Below, in pieces: positions 54,767-64,000 of a stretch of DNA of 64,000 nt (its first letter is position 1; each line of letters opens with the position of its first letter). The stretch is taken from contig JAKLHY010000001.1 in NCBI GenBank assembly GCA_022709905.1, positions 203,463 through 267,462 of the forward strand, in the 5' to 3' direction. Origin of the DNA: Verrucomicrobiota bacterium (GTDB taxonomy: Bacteria > Verrucomicrobiota > Verrucomicrobiia > Limisphaerales > UBA1319). The notes under the pieces are model-generated. The model was not told the DNA's origin, made no database searches, and worked only from the letters and a program-made list of their open reading frames with translations. The position numbers and the translations under genes were made by a program.

Positions 54767-56149
54767 ATGGCCATCAAGATTGATTACGCTCTCGCGCCGG
54801 GAAAACTTCAGGGCCGAATCCAGCGTTTTTTTGAGCTGTCGGCGTCCAAGATTCTCAGCCTCGAGAAAAGCTGGGATCCTGCGCGGGGCACGCCGGTATT
54901 TACGGTTCAAGGCCGGTATACGAGCCGGGGGTGGACGGAATGGACTCAAGGTTTTCAGTTTGGATCGGCGTTGCTGCAATACGATGCGACGGATGACGAG
55001 CAGTTCCTGAGGATCGGCCGGGAAGGGACACGGCGTTATATGGCCAGTCATGTGTCTCATATCGGGGTGCATGATCACGGGTTCAACAATATTTCCACCT
55101 ACGGCGCATTGTTGCGGTTCATGCGGGAAAAAAGGCTGTCCTTTGATCTGTCGGAAAAGGAGCACTACGAGCTGGCGCTGAAAGTATCCGGCGCGGTTCA
55201 GGCCGCGCGTTGGACGAAGACGGCCGAAGGCAAGGGCTTTATTTATTCATTCAACGGCCCGCACTCCCTGTTTATTGATACGATGCGCAGCCTGCGTGCG
55301 TTGGCCGTTGCGCATCAGCTCGGTCATGTCCTGATGGGCGAACACGATCAACGGATTTCCCTGCTGCAACGCCTGGTGGAACACGCGCACACGACGGCCA
55401 CCTTTGCGATCTATTATGGTGAAGGACGCGATGCTTATGATGTCCGCGGACGGGTGGCGCATGAGAGTATTTTTAACACCAACGACGGCCTCTACCGTTG
55501 TCCCAACTCGCAACAGGGTTATTCTCCGTTTTCGACTTGGACCCGAGGTTTGGCCTGGGCGATCTGCGGATTTGCCGAGCAATTGGAGTTTTTGCGCGTG
55601 TTACCGGATCAGGAACTGAAGCCATGGGGAGGCCGGGATGCCTTGGCGATTCAATGGTTGAAAGCGGCCCGGGCGACTGCGGATTTTTATTTGGCCAACA
55701 CCCCGGCCTGCGGCGTCCCGTATTGGGATACGGGAGCGCCCAACTTATCGAGGATCCCGGGATGTTTGAATCGCCGTGCGGATCCGTTCAATCCCTGGGA
55801 GCCTGTGGATAGTTCGGCGGCCGCGATTGCGGCCCAGGGATTGATCCGGCTTGGTAATTATCTGCTTGCCAAAGGAACGCGTGCGGCCGGCCGAAATTAT
55901 CGCCAGGCGGGGTTGACGATTGCCCGCACCTTGTTTAACGAGCCCTATCTTTCCCTGGAAGAGCGGCACCAGGGAGTGTTGCTGCATTCGGTCTATCATC
56001 GGCCGAATGGATGGGATTACGTGGCTCCTGGTCAAAAAGTCCCGAATGGCGAAAGCTCGATGTGGGGAGATTATCACGCGCGGGAGCTTGCCTTGATGAT
56101 CTGGCGGGAAGCGCGAGGTAAGCGTTCCCTGGTTTTTTTTGAGGATTAG
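54767..56149 (+). CDS. GH88/GH105-like unsaturated glucuronyl hydrolase
   Basis: 460 residues from ATG 54767 (50 bases after the SDR gene; longer frames overlap it). It is an (alpha/alpha)6 barrel with family stretches WTEWTQGFQFGSALLQY, HIGVHDHGFNNISTYG (Asp103), FSTWTRGLAWAICGFAEQLE and VPYWDTGAPNL, then DSSAAAIAAQGLIRLG and SSMWGDYHARELA. These enzymes hydrate the 4,5-double bond of unsaturated uronic acids left by polysaccharide lyases. There is no signal peptide, so it acts in the cytoplasm on imported oligomers. Confidence 0.82.
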   Translation: MAIKIDYALAPGKLQGRIQRFFELSASKILSLEKSWDPARGTPVFTVQGRYTSRGWTEWTQGFQFGSALLQYDATDDEQFLRIGREGTRRYMASHVSHIGVHDHGFNNISTYGALLRFMREKRLSFDLSEKEHYELALKVSGAVQAARWTKTAEGKGFIYSFNGPHSLFIDTMRSLRALAVAHQLGHVLMGEHDQRISLLQRLVEHAHTTATFAIYYGEGRDAYDVRGRVAHESIFNTNDGLYRCPNSQQGYSPFSTWTRGLAWAICGFAEQLEFLRVLPDQELKPWGGRDALAIQWLKAARATADFYLANTPACGVPYWDTGAPNLSRIPGCLNRRADPFNPWEPVDSSAAAIAAQGLIRLGNYLLAKGTRAAGRNYRQAGLTIARTLFNEPYLSLEERHQGVLLHSVYHRPNGWDYVAPGQKVPNGESSMWGDYHARELALMIWREARGKRSLVFFED

Positions 56150-56153
56150 ATCT

Positions 56154-59100
56154 ATGAAAAACTTAAAACACCCCACAAACCCGTGTTCATTATCGAAGCT
56201 TCTCTCCATGACAGTACGCATCTTGTTTGGCGGATTATGGTTGATGTCTGTTCTAGCCTGGATTCCCGGCGCAAACGCTTCATACCCCTTGCCCGCCGGC
56301 GCGGTGGCCTGGTGGCGGGCCGAAAGCGATAATATCGATTCGCTGACAAATATCGAAGGCGTCATCAAAGGGAATGTGGCTTTTGCTGAAGGCAAGGTGG
56401 GACGGGCATTTAGTTTGGATGGCGACAAAGATGCGATCCAATTGGGCAATCCGGCAGCCCTGCAGCTTCAAGAATTCACCATCGAGTGCTGGATTAGGAG
56501 AACAAGCATTAACCTAACCTCCTTGGATCCTACCTGGGGAAATGGAACTGTCCTTTCATACGGTGAGAACGGATATACTTTCGGAGTTTTCCATGATGGA
56601 AGGTTGTTGCTTTCCAAAAACGGAATCGATTCTGTTTCGTCTTCTGGGGTGATCTATGATACACATTGGCATCACATTGCCGTGACCAAAAAGGACCAGG
56701 ACGTATATTTTTATCTGGATGGAAATGTTGATTCGATCAAGTCATATAGAACCTCCTTTGCTTTTACCTCTGTTGTTGCGATTGGGGCATCTCGCGATTC
56801 TCTTTTCGCCAGTTTTCTTGGATTAATTGATGAACTGACCGTATACAACCGCGCGCTTAATCCCTTAGAGATCGAGGGGATTTACTCGGCCGGTAGTGAA
56901 GGCAAAATCAAGGCGCCGCCGGTCGCTTTGAACGACGGCATCCCGCAGGAATGGAGAAGGGAGTATTTTGGGACGGGGAGCGAGAACAACCCTGTAGCGG
57001 CGGCTGTTGCGGATCCCGATCATGATACGGCGAACAACTACCAGGAGTATTTGGGGGGAACAGATCCTTCGGATAGCGCTTCAGTGCCCACAGTTCCCGT
57101 TCGAGTGACGACTCTGGCGGGTGGAACACGGGGCCATGCGGATGGCATTGGCACCAATGCCATGTTTTATGCCCCGGGAGGCCTTGCCAATGGCCCCGGG
57201 GGGCTTTGGATTCTCGAAGGTTCGATGGAGGGATGGGATGTTGTCCCTGGCGCGCATCGCATCCGGCTTCTCGATTCTTCAAACCGCGTCATGACATTGA
57301 CCGGCAGCGCGGAACCAGACTTGGTGGAAGGCGATATGGCGGCGGCCCGATATCGGGCGCCCTCGGGAGTGGTCTTCGATCATTCCGGTAATGCCTTCGT
57401 GGCGGATCGCCTGAACCATCGCATTCGGAAGATATCGCCGGATGGCATGGTGACGACGTTTGCCGGTTCGACACAGGGGTATCAAGATGGTCAGGGTGCC
57501 ACCGCCATGTTTAACGAACCCATTGGGATTGCCATTGACAAGCAAGACAACCTTTATGTCGCTGATTTCGCGAATTTCCGGGTCCGCAAGGTTACACCGG
57601 CCGGAGTGGTGAGCACCTATGCGGGCGGCATGCGCGGCCAGCAAGACGGACCTTTGGCCACTGCCTTGTTTGACACTCCCAATTCTCTGGCCTTTGCGCC
57701 GGATGGATCGTTGTATGTGTCCGACTGGGCGGCGCACAAGATTCGAAAGATCTCGCCCGAGGGCCGGGTGTCGACCTTTGCGGAGGGCTTGATTTACTTA
57801 GAGCAGGTGACTGTGGATTCCTCGGGTTGCGTCTTTGCGACCGTCAACTCCCAGCTTCGACTGATCAAGTTTCATCCGGACGGACATATCGTCTGGGAGA
57901 TGCCGTTCTCACCTGGATTCCAGGATGGTCCCATCGAGGAAGCCAAATTCGCGTTTATTGATGCTCCGTTGATTCGTTCGAGTTTTGAGTATTTGATCGT
58001 GGATGCGAACAATTGGCGAATCCGTCAGATCTTCCTCGAAGTGCCTCCGCTGGTTGTATTCCAGCCGAAGGGGATCCTCTTCACCAACAGGATTCAAGTG
58101 GCTCTCGCCAGCCCGGTAGCGACGGCTGCGATCCACTACACTTTGGACGGACAGGAGCCGGGAACGAACTCTCCGGTGTATGGGCAGGCGATCGTATTGA
58201 CGAATCTGACAACAATCAGGGCGCGGGCGTTTAACCACGGAGTGCCGATTTCGATGGTTTACGAGGCGTCTTATACCCCTGCGAACGTCACGAATTCAGA
58301 GCCCGTGATCTTGTATGCGTCGATCTCGCTTGAGGTGACGACACTGGCTGGAGACGGTCTTGCCGGATATCGGGATGGAGACGCGGCCGAGTTTAACCAT
58401 CCGAATGGAGGTTGGGTGGACACGGACGGCATGGTTTACATTGCCGATACCTACAACCATCGCATTCGAAGCATCACGCCCACTGGCATTGTAAAGACCA
58501 TTGCCGGATCAGGGGCTCAAGGTTATCTGGACGGACTGGCCACGCGATCTCAATTCAATCAGCCTTTGGCGGCTTGGAGGGATCCAAGAACCTCAAGCTT
58601 GATTGTGGCGGATGCCAGCAACCATCGAATCCGACGGATCAGTTCGAACGGATCAGTGACTACGATCGCCGGTTCGGGATCGGCGGGATATCGCTCCGGC
58701 GTTGGCTCCAGCGCTCAATTCAATTTCCCCAACGATGTTGTGGGCGACGCCCGGGGAAATCTATATGTGTCGGATTTCAACAACCACGCCATCCGTCGGA
58801 TTTCGGCCAGTGGTTTGGTGACGACAGTTGCGGGCAACGGCAAGCCGGGATATCGGGACGGCAATGGCAGCACAGCCTTGCTGAATCAGCCAGGTGGACT
58901 GGCCATTGACGCCTCTGGAAATCTCTTCTTTACCGAGTATGGTGGGCATCGGATTCGGAAACTCAGCACGACGAGCGGGGCGGTTACGACGATTGCCGGC
59001 AATGGAGTGGCCGGTTATGTGGATGGTTCGGCAGCCCAAGCTCAGTTCTGTCAGCCCGATGGCATCGCCGTCGGTGCCCATGGGATACTTTACGTGACGG

Positions 59101-60485
59101 ATAGCGGTAATCATTCGATACGGCAGATTTCTCCATTGGGCGTCGTTGAGACACTCGCGGGCACAGGCATTCCTGGGTTCAAAGACAATCAAGGAACTCA
59201 CTCGGAGTTCAATATGCCCACTGGAATCGGGATTACGCCGAGTGGCGATCTGATCGCCACCGATTGGAATAACCACCGAGTGCGAAAAATCAGCATGACG
59301 TTTCCCGCTGTGGCCCGCGACTTGCCTGAGAGTTATAATCCGGGAACTCCGTTTCCAGTCCGGCTGCGTGTGGTCACCGCAGCCACGACCTTAAGCTATG
59401 CCGTTGAGGAAGTTATACCGCCGGACTGTCGAGTCACCGCCATCAGTCATGAAGGCGTGTTTGATGCCATCACCCGCAAAGTGAAATTCGGGCCCTTCTT
59501 CGACCATGTGAACCGTAATCTGGAATACACAATCGAGATGGCAGCCGATCTCGCTTCTCCTCTTCGATTTCAGGGCGTCTTTGCCTTTGACTCCCAGACC
59601 TTGGCCGTAGTTGGAGATGACACTATTACGGCTTCGGTACCCCATCCCGCAGACAACAATCCGGGCGACTGGAGAATGGCCATTGGCGAAATCGTCGCTT
59701 ATAGTGCGGCATGGAAACAAGGGATGGTGTGGCCTATCGGGCCTAATCCCGTGCCGATGACCTATGTGACGCGAGCCGCCTTTTTGTGGAAACAGGGTGA
59801 AGCTTACCGGCAGAATGGATCCCTCAGTTTAGCCCCTCTTTGTTGGACCCCGCAAAATGTGGGGATCCAGACCTCGGAATCGGACGGTGTTGGATACAGT
59901 AGGTCTGCGGACGAACCCACTCCTCCCGAGGCCCTGGCCAGTTTTGCTCCTTCCGCGTATGTTCCGGGTGAACCGATCGTCGTGACGATCAACCTTGTTC
60001 CGATGGCGGGCACTCAGGCTTGGGCTGTTGAGGAGGAAGTTCCCCCCGGTTGGCTGGTGAGTGCGATTTCGGAACAGGGCCTGTGGAGTGAAGCCACCGG
60101 TCACATACGCTGGGGACCCTTTATGGATGCCGGAGCCCGGACATTGTCCTACACCGTGGCGCCCCCCACCCATGCCCAAGGCACCTCGATTTTCCGCGGA
60201 TCGGTGTCCATGGATGGCGCGGAGTACCCAATTCAAGGCGCTCGCGAAATTAAGCCTGCCTTGGTTTCAGCGCCCACCTTGGTATTTCAGGGACGTGATG
60301 AAACAACGGGCCAGCTCAGGTTTGAGATTTCAGGCCGCTGGGGACTTGAATCCATTGTGGAGGTATCCAGCGATCTCGTGTCATGGCAAACCATGAATGT
60401 TATCCCCGCACCCGATGGATCACTGACCTTAACGATCAACCCTGACGTGGGCGCGCAGTTTTATCGGATCCGCGAAGTGCCGTGA
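56154..60485 (+). CDS. Giant exported LamG/NHL-repeat protein
   Basis: 1443 residues from ATG 56154, just after the GH88-like gene. Signal peptide (ILFGGLWLMSVLAWIPGANA), LamG domain (about 45-250, VAWWRAESDN to GLIDELTVYNRALNPLEIEG), and a short linker with a calcium-type motif. A first NHL propeller follows (about 320-560, units like LYVADFANFRVRKVTPAGVV). Next is a chitobiase-like Fn3 domain (about 640-710, ATAAIHYTLDGQEPGTNSPV), then a second NHL propeller (about 725-1060). Two related C-terminal domains share the core AVEE.(I/V)PP...VSAIS..G. The NHL units repeat every 55-57 residues, which gives a visible 168-base periodicity in the DNA. Likely a surface scaffold; partner unknown. Confidence 0.85.
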   Translation: MKNLKHPTNPCSLSKLLSMTVRILFGGLWLMSVLAWIPGANASYPLPAGAVAWWRAESDNIDSLTNIEGVIKGNVAFAEGKVGRAFSLDGDKDAIQLGNPAALQLQEFTIECWIRRTSINLTSLDPTWGNGTVLSYGENGYTFGVFHDGRLLLSKNGIDSVSSSGVIYDTHWHHIAVTKKDQDVYFYLDGNVDSIKSYRTSFAFTSVVAIGASRDSLFASFLGLIDELTVYNRALNPLEIEGIYSAGSEGKIKAPPVALNDGIPQEWRREYFGTGSENNPVAAAVADPDHDTANNYQEYLGGTDPSDSASVPTVPVRVTTLAGGTRGHADGIGTNAMFYAPGGLANGPGGLWILEGSMEGWDVVPGAHRIRLLDSSNRVMTLTGSAEPDLVEGDMAAARYRAPSGVVFDHSGNAFVADRLNHRIRKISPDGMVTTFAGSTQGYQDGQGATAMFNEPIGIAIDKQDNLYVADFANFRVRKVTPAGVVSTYAGGMRGQQDGPLATALFDTPNSLAFAPDGSLYVSDWAAHKIRKISPEGRVSTFAEGLIYLEQVTVDSSGCVFATVNSQLRLIKFHPDGHIVWEMPFSPGFQDGPIEEAKFAFIDAPLIRSSFEYLIVDANNWRIRQIFLEVPPLVVFQPKGILFTNRIQVALASPVATAAIHYTLDGQEPGTNSPVYGQAIVLTNLTTIRARAFNHGVPISMVYEASYTPANVTNSEPVILYASISLEVTTLAGDGLAGYRDGDAAEFNHPNGGWVDTDGMVYIADTYNHRIRSITPTGIVKTIAGSGAQGYLDGLATRSQFNQPLAAWRDPRTSSLIVADASNHRIRRISSNGSVTTIAGSGSAGYRSGVGSSAQFNFPNDVVGDARGNLYVSDFNNHAIRRISASGLVTTVAGNGKPGYRDGNGSTALLNQPGGLAIDASGNLFFTEYGGHRIRKLSTTSGAVTTIAGNGVAGYVDGSAAQAQFCQPDGIAVGAHGILYVTDSGNHSIRQISPLGVVETLAGTGIPGFKDNQGTHSEFNMPTGIGITPSGDLIATDWNNHRVRKISMTFPAVARDLPESYNPGTPFPVRLRVVTAATTLSYAVEEVIPPDCRVTAISHEGVFDAITRKVKFGPFFDHVNRNLEYTIEMAADLASPLRFQGVFAFDSQTLAVVGDDTITASVPHPADNNPGDWRMAIGEIVAYSAAWKQGMVWPIGPNPVPMTYVTRAAFLWKQGEAYRQNGSLSLAPLCWTPQNVGIQTSESDGVGYSRSADEPTPPEALASFAPSAYVPGEPIVVTINLVPMAGTQAWAVEEEVPPGWLVSAISEQGLWSEATGHIRWGPFMDAGARTLSYTVAPPTHAQGTSIFRGSVSMDGAEYPIQGAREIKPALVSAPTLVFQGRDETTGQLRFEISGRWGLESIVEVSSDLVSWQTMNVIPAPDGSLTLTINPDVGAQFYRIREVP

Positions 60486-60554
60486 TTCAATTCTCAACTG
60501 CAATAGAACAGTCGAATCCTAATCAGGAATTAGTCTGGATTAAGATACACCTAT

Positions 60555-60569
60555 GAGATTTGAAATCTC
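60555..60569. repeat. Short palindrome between convergent genes
   Basis: GAGATTTGAAATCTC is a perfect 7-bp inverted repeat around one base, between the ends of the NHL gene and the PQQ-propeller gene. It is followed on the plus strand by only three A residues and on the minus strand by no T run, so terminator function is uncertain. Confidence 0.35.
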
Positions 60570-60593
60570 AAAAGTCTGAAACCTCCGCGACTT

Positions 60594-61964
60594 TTACGGC
60601 GAAACGGAATAGCAGTTCAGCCTATCGTGATAGCGCAGGTAGAGGCGTTTCTGGTAGATGACAGGATGGGTCCAGGCGTCATGGACACGGTCGGGGACGA
60701 GGCGGAAGCGTCCGTGGATCTTAAAGGAATTCTGGGTGGGCTCGATCAAGGCCATTTCCCCTTCCTGGCTGAGGCAATAGAGTCGTTGATCAGCATAAAG
60801 GACGGAGCCCATGGCGAGGTCTTTCCATTCGTAGAGGAGGGCGCCATTTTGGGGGTCGACGCATGCCCAACCTTTGCGATCCCGATAAAAGGAACCGTAA
60901 AGACGACCGTTGACCACAACCAGGCCGCCGTGGCAGGTGTCGAGGGGAGAGGTCCAGGCTTGTTCTACCGCTAAGCCAGTTGCGCGGGGCTGGAGACGCA
61001 GGAGGCGTCCGCCGCCGGCATCGGGGGCAGTGAAGAACAAGCCATTTCCGATGAGGTTCGGAGTGGCTGCAATGACTTGATAGCGGGAGGGCAGCGGGTA
61101 TGTCCAAAGCAGCCGGCCTGTGTCCGGATCGATGCCAAAGGCATGTCGCAGGGAGCAACTCACGATTTGTTTGTAGCCGGCCAGGTTAACTAGAATCGGG
61201 GAAGTGTAGCTTGGATTGTCGATTTCTCCTTCCGGTTTAGCGACTCGCAGGAAAGTTTGTCCTGTCGACGGTCCGAGTTTCAGCGGTTCGCTTTGCCAGA
61301 TGACTTGGCCGGTATCGGCATTCAGGGCGACCATGAGCGCGCGAGTCCCGCCAGCCTGCACAAAGACTCGTCCCTCGGCCGCCAGCAGACATTCGCTGAT
61401 TCCCCAGGTGATGTTTTTGCCGCCAAATTGATCCAGGACATTCACGGCCCATCGTTCGTGACCGGTCGCGGGATCGAGGCAGGCGACGCGTCCGTGGGCG
61501 TTGCAGTGGAACAATTTTTTCTCGTAATAGGTGCAGCTGGCGCGCGAACCGGGGTAGGGTCCCTTCCACGAGGCGCCATTGGTGGCGCGCCAGAGGATAT
61601 TACCCCTGAGATCGAGGGCGAACACTTCCAGTTTGTCTTGGATATCGCCGGTGAGGTAAAGGCGGTTGTCGGCCATGACGGGGGCTGAATAACCCTGTCC
61701 TAGGCCAGTGATGTGCCAGAGCAGCGGGGGGCCATCTTCGGGCCATTGTTGGAGCAGACCGGTTTCCGTGCAGATTCCGTCGCGTCGGGGGCCGCGCCAC
61801 TGTGGCCACCCGGTTTCGGGCGACGGGATGATGAGGGCGGGTGGCTCCGGGCGCGGCTGGAGATCTGGAGCGTCCTCTCCGGCCATGAGCCGCGTAAGAC
61901 CGAACATGAAGGCTGCCAAAACGCATCCCCTATGAACCGATACCAGCGCTAGAAGTGTCATCAT
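60594..61964 (-). CDS. Exported PQQ-like beta-propeller protein
   Basis: 456 residues from ATG 61964, which gives a normal signal peptide (LAAFMFGLTRLMAGEDA); the frame is open to 62036. The mature start GWPQWRGPRRDGICTETGLL is the standard opening of PQQ-binding-like repeat proteins in Planctomycetes and Verrucomicrobiota. It is followed by about seven blades with VALNADTGQVIWQSEPLKLG-type motifs. These proteins are structurally related to BamB and quinoprotein dehydrogenases, but no catalytic residues for PQQ chemistry can be pointed out. A periplasmic scaffold or sensor role is as likely as an enzymatic one. Confidence 0.85.
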   Translation of the reverse strand: MMTLLALVSVHRGCVLAAFMFGLTRLMAGEDAPDLQPRPEPPALIIPSPETGWPQWRGPRRDGICTETGLLQQWPEDGPPLLWHITGLGQGYSAPVMADNRLYLTGDIQDKLEVFALDLRGNILWRATNGASWKGPYPGSRASCTYYEKKLFHCNAHGRVACLDPATGHERWAVNVLDQFGGKNITWGISECLLAAEGRVFVQAGGTRALMVALNADTGQVIWQSEPLKLGPSTGQTFLRVAKPEGEIDNPSYTSPILVNLAGYKQIVSCSLRHAFGIDPDTGRLLWTYPLPSRYQVIAATPNLIGNGLFFTAPDAGGGRLLRLQPRATGLAVEQAWTSPLDTCHGGLVVVNGRLYGSFYRDRKGWACVDPQNGALLYEWKDLAMGSVLYADQRLYCLSQEGEMALIEPTQNSFKIHGRFRLVPDRVHDAWTHPVIYQKRLYLRYHDRLNCYSVSP

Positions 61965-62326
61965 ATACAACGTCTTGGGGCTACTCGTTGTCGTCAATCC
62001 GAATCGGCGATAAAAGTATCGCCTGCCACAAGTCATAACCGCGACTCAGAGGCGAACCCTCCGGGTTTAGGGGGAGTTCGGATTGACATGTTTCGGACAT
62101 GGCGATGAGGGAACTACAATCAGGAATTCAGTGCAATCTCGGAACATAGACGGCCGGTTGCATGGGGACCGATTCCCGATCCGCAAACGGGCAAGTTTTG
62201 AGCTTCCCACTGGAGCGGAATATGGCATATTTTAAGTTCGTAAATTCTCATGCCACAAGAGCGATCAATACCTCGGTGCATCGGCATGTGTCCCATGCGA
62301 CTATCGTGTTACCACACCCATGGATT

Positions 62327-63211
62327 ATGAATGCCCCCACCCCAATCAAGCCTTCCCTGGATGAATGGTTTTCCATCGGCTCCAGGAAAACACGTCCGTG
62401 CTGCGATTCCGTTCATTCTGGCGGTTCAAAGCTGAAGGCTTTCGAAACCCACCACGGCTTCACCTTGATCGAGTTGCTGGTGGTCATTGCCATTATTGCC
62501 ATTTTAGCGGGCATGTTATTGCCTGCATTGGCCAAGGCAAAAACCAAAGCCCAAGGCATCAAGTGCATCAATAATGGGAGACAATTGTCGTTAGCCTGGA
62601 TCCTGTATGCTCAGGATCACGATGAGAATCTGGTGCCGAACGGCGATGGAGAATCTCAGGGCTGGGTGGGGGGGTGGATTCACACCAAGAGTGGACCTGT
62701 TAACCTCAGCAATTGCACAAACCTAAACCTGCTCAAACCGCCCCATGGCAAGCTCTATCCTTACAACCAGTCTGTTGACATCTACAAATGTCCGGCGGAC
62801 AAGTTCATGGTCACGATTGGGGGCAAACGCTATCCCCGGACCCGCAGCATCTCGATGAACGGGTGCATGAATGGCAACAGCTGGCATACGCTGGAGATCG
62901 ATAAAAAGTGGTGGACCTACCGCAAGCATACCCAGATCCGCAATCCCTCGCATCAGTTTGTGTTCATCGACGAGCGGGAGGAGAGCGTGGACGATGGCTA
63001 TTTTCTGGTGTATGTGAACCAGCCTGGGACCTGGGGCAACCTGCCGGCGATCTATCACAACGGCGCCAGCGGCCTTTCCTTTGCCGATGGCCACGCGGAG
63101 ATCAAGAAGTGGATCGACCCCGATACCCTGCGCCCAGGGGATGCTGGCTCCCGCAAGGGGCCTCGAGATTGTCCCTGGATCGCGGAACGCGCTTCAATGC
63201 CCAAACAATAG
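62327..63211 (+). CDS. Prepilin-type cleavage/methylation protein with H-X9-DG C-terminal motif
   Basis: 294 residues from ATG 62327. The type IV pilin-like signal [20 protein letters not shown] has Gly44 before the cleavage site and Glu at mature position 5, then [19 protein letters not shown]. The C-terminal region contains [20 protein letters not shown], the H-X9-DG motif typical of the large pseudopilin-like families of Planctomycetes and Verrucomicrobiota. The 44-residue leader is long for a prepilin. A still longer frame starts at 62162. It is probably processed by a prepilin peptidase and displayed in the envelope; its partner system is not in the window. The region 62037-62326 holds no gene that I can support. 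Confidence 0.85.
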   Translation: MNAPTPIKPSLDEWFSIGSRKTRPCCDSVHSGGSKLKAFETHHGFTLIELLVVIAIIAILAGMLLPALAKAKTKAQGIKCINNGRQLSLAWILYAQDHDENLVPNGDGESQGWVGGWIHTKSGPVNLSNCTNLNLLKPPHGKLYPYNQSVDIYKCPADKFMVTIGGKRYPRTRSISMNGCMNGNSWHTLEIDKKWWTYRKHTQIRNPSHQFVFIDEREESVDDGYFLVYVNQPGTWGNLPAIYHNGASGLSFADGHAEIKKWIDPDTLRPGDAGSRKGPRDCPWIAERASMPKQ

Positions 63212-63220
63212 CCGCACAAA

Positions 63221-63298
63221 GCAAAGCGCCTCAAACCAACCCGGGAGCGAGGGGCGTCTGCGAGTGATGCTCCCGCGGGTTGATCTGAGGCGCTTTGC
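63221..63298. terminator. Long hairpin between convergent genes, likely bidirectional terminator
   Basis: GCAAAGCGCCTCA (63221-63233) pairs perfectly with TGAGGCGCTTTGC (63286-63298). The stem extends inward through CAACCCG/CGGGTTG and GGAGC/GCTCC with small bulges, leaving a loop of about 20 bases. There is no long T run, so it may act in mRNA protection as well as termination. Confidence 0.65.
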
Positions 63299-63396
63299 TG
63301 TATGCGATGTCCGAAGTCCGCGACTGGTGGAGCTGGCGCAGACCCTCGCGCGTGATGTGGCGTTATCGACGGATGATGTTCAGCATGGAACCGGGG

Positions 63397-64000
63397 TTAT
63401 CCGGCGTATTCCTGGGGGAACTTCCAGGGGGCCCGATATTCGGGCATGGCAAGCCGGGAGGCTTCAGCGTCTCCAACGATCTTTTCCGCGGCGGGATCGA
63501 ACCGGATGGATCGTCCCAGCTTCAGCGAAAGCAGGCTCAGGACAATTGGCACATCCACTTTAACATGGTAAAAGACACTGCAGCTGGGCTGCTGACGGGA
63601 CTTGATGCAATCGAGCCATTCCCGTTCGTGTCCCGGAGAGGGAGGAATGGATTTGGGGGGAGTTTGTTTGTCCTTCATGGCATCACCTTCCGGCACGATT
63701 TTGAACATGTCATAGTTGGCATATAAGGTGCCGTTGACTCCGTGGAAATAGATGCCGAGACGACGCTGGGGTTTGGGCTCGCCATGAAAATCAAAGCCAT
63801 AACTGTTGGTCAGCGAAGACATCCAGGTCATGGTCAGATTTGGATATTGCCAGAGGACCTCGTGATGGTCGTATGCGTCGCCGTCATCCCTGAGAGTGAA
63901 CCTTCCTCCGGATGAACAGGTGAGGGTGGGATAGCCCAGATTCAGCGCCCAGACAGGCAGGTCGATGATGTGCGGGGCCATGCCGGGTGTCCATCCGCCG
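63397..64000 (-). CDS. Gfo/Idh/MocA-family oxidoreductase, C-terminal part (partial)
   Basis: The gene runs off the window end; its stop TAA is at 63397-63399. The visible 201 codons begin within GGWTPGMAPHIIDLPVWALN, the conserved helix in the C-terminal alpha/beta domain of this NAD(P)-dependent family. They continue with a beta-sheet region (YPNLTMTWMSSLTNSYGFDF) and end with EREWLDCIKSRQQPSCSVFY, the usual closing helix. Verrucomicrobial members are often exported and act on sugars or cyclitols. The Rossmann domain and N-terminus are outside, so cofactor and location cannot be judged. Confidence 0.85.
   Translation of the reverse strand, partial: GGWTPGMAPHIIDLPVWALNLGYPTLTCSSGGRFTLRDDGDAYDHHEVLWQYPNLTMTWMSSLTNSYGFDFHGEPKPQRRLGIYFHGVNGTLYANYDMFKIVPEGDAMKDKQTPPKSIPPSPGHEREWLDCIKSRQQPSCSVFYHVKVDVPIVLSLLSLKLGRSIRFDPAAEKIVGDAEASRLAMPEYRAPWKFPQEYAG

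Noticed and set aside
58320..59310. Regular repeats of about 168 bases that could suggest a tandem array or CRISPR-like locus
   Set aside because: They are inside a coding frame and correspond to NHL propeller blades; unit sequences differ at DNA level and there are no spacers.

Overview
The window looks like a chromosomal segment of a Verrucomicrobiota bacterium, probably of the Pedosphaera/Limisphaerales type. This is inferred from gene style, not from a marker gene. Signs are many large secreted proteins with LamG, NHL, lamin-tail and Ig-like domains; a PEP-CTERM protein and an orphan VPDGG-type sorting signal; a prepilin-like protein ending in an H-X9-DG motif; ECF sigma factors with long C-terminal extensions; several plant-polysaccharide glycosidases; and families of intergenic hairpin repeats. 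I see no rRNA, tRNA, CRISPR array, phage module or intact insertion sequence.

Layout. 1-181: 3' end of an RND efflux pump. 246-7315: two large divergent secreted proteins. 7316-7626: a scar with fragments of two unrelated genes. 7627-11530 (minus): a TPR-associated TRAP transporter (tatT-dctP-dctQM). 11820-14740: aldose epimerase and a secreted alpha-barrel protein. 14898-23328: a hydrogenase regulon, with a cysteine-less AhpD-like protein, a sigma-54 activator, and a complete six-gene Ech-type [NiFe]-hydrogenase operon whose small subunit is fused to a GNAT acetyltransferase. 23779-24520: a cyclase-family hydrolase and a possible small membrane peptide. 24524-31467 (minus): ECF sigma/DUF3616 fusion, HlyD-like protein, lamin-tail protein and TolC-like protein. 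31607-33245: ferredoxin-NADP-type reductase, a GIY-YIG protein and a small partner. 33246-34622: repeats and a decayed gene. 34623-42411 (minus): argG, glycogen debranching enzyme, rsmI and a FIST protein. 42716-46023: a C25-like/FG-GAP protein and a PEP-CTERM protein. 46039-51013 (minus): GH106 and GH51 glycosidases. 51078-52424: a leader terminator, a gene that looks internally deleted, and repeats. 52425-60485: glyoxalase, ThuA, SDR, a GH88-like enzyme and a giant NHL protein. 60594-64000: a PQQ-propeller protein, a prepilin-like protein and a partial Gfo/Idh/MocA oxidoreductase.

How it fits together. The organism appears to break down plant polymers (arabinofuranosidase, rhamnosidase, unsaturated-uronyl hydrolase, epimerase), store glycogen, and dispose of fermentative electrons through a ferredoxin-linked, membrane-bound hydrogenase. 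The best candidate for an undescribed system is the 14.9-23.3 kb regulon. A near-consensus sigma-54 promoter (17585-17599) and a paired 10-bp operator (17490-17516) precede the hydrogenase. A second operator pair with the same 17-bp spacing (15636-15662) precedes the AhpD-like gene. The regulator between them carries a four-cysteine motif in its GAF domain. This suggests one redox- or gas-responsive circuit controlling both units.
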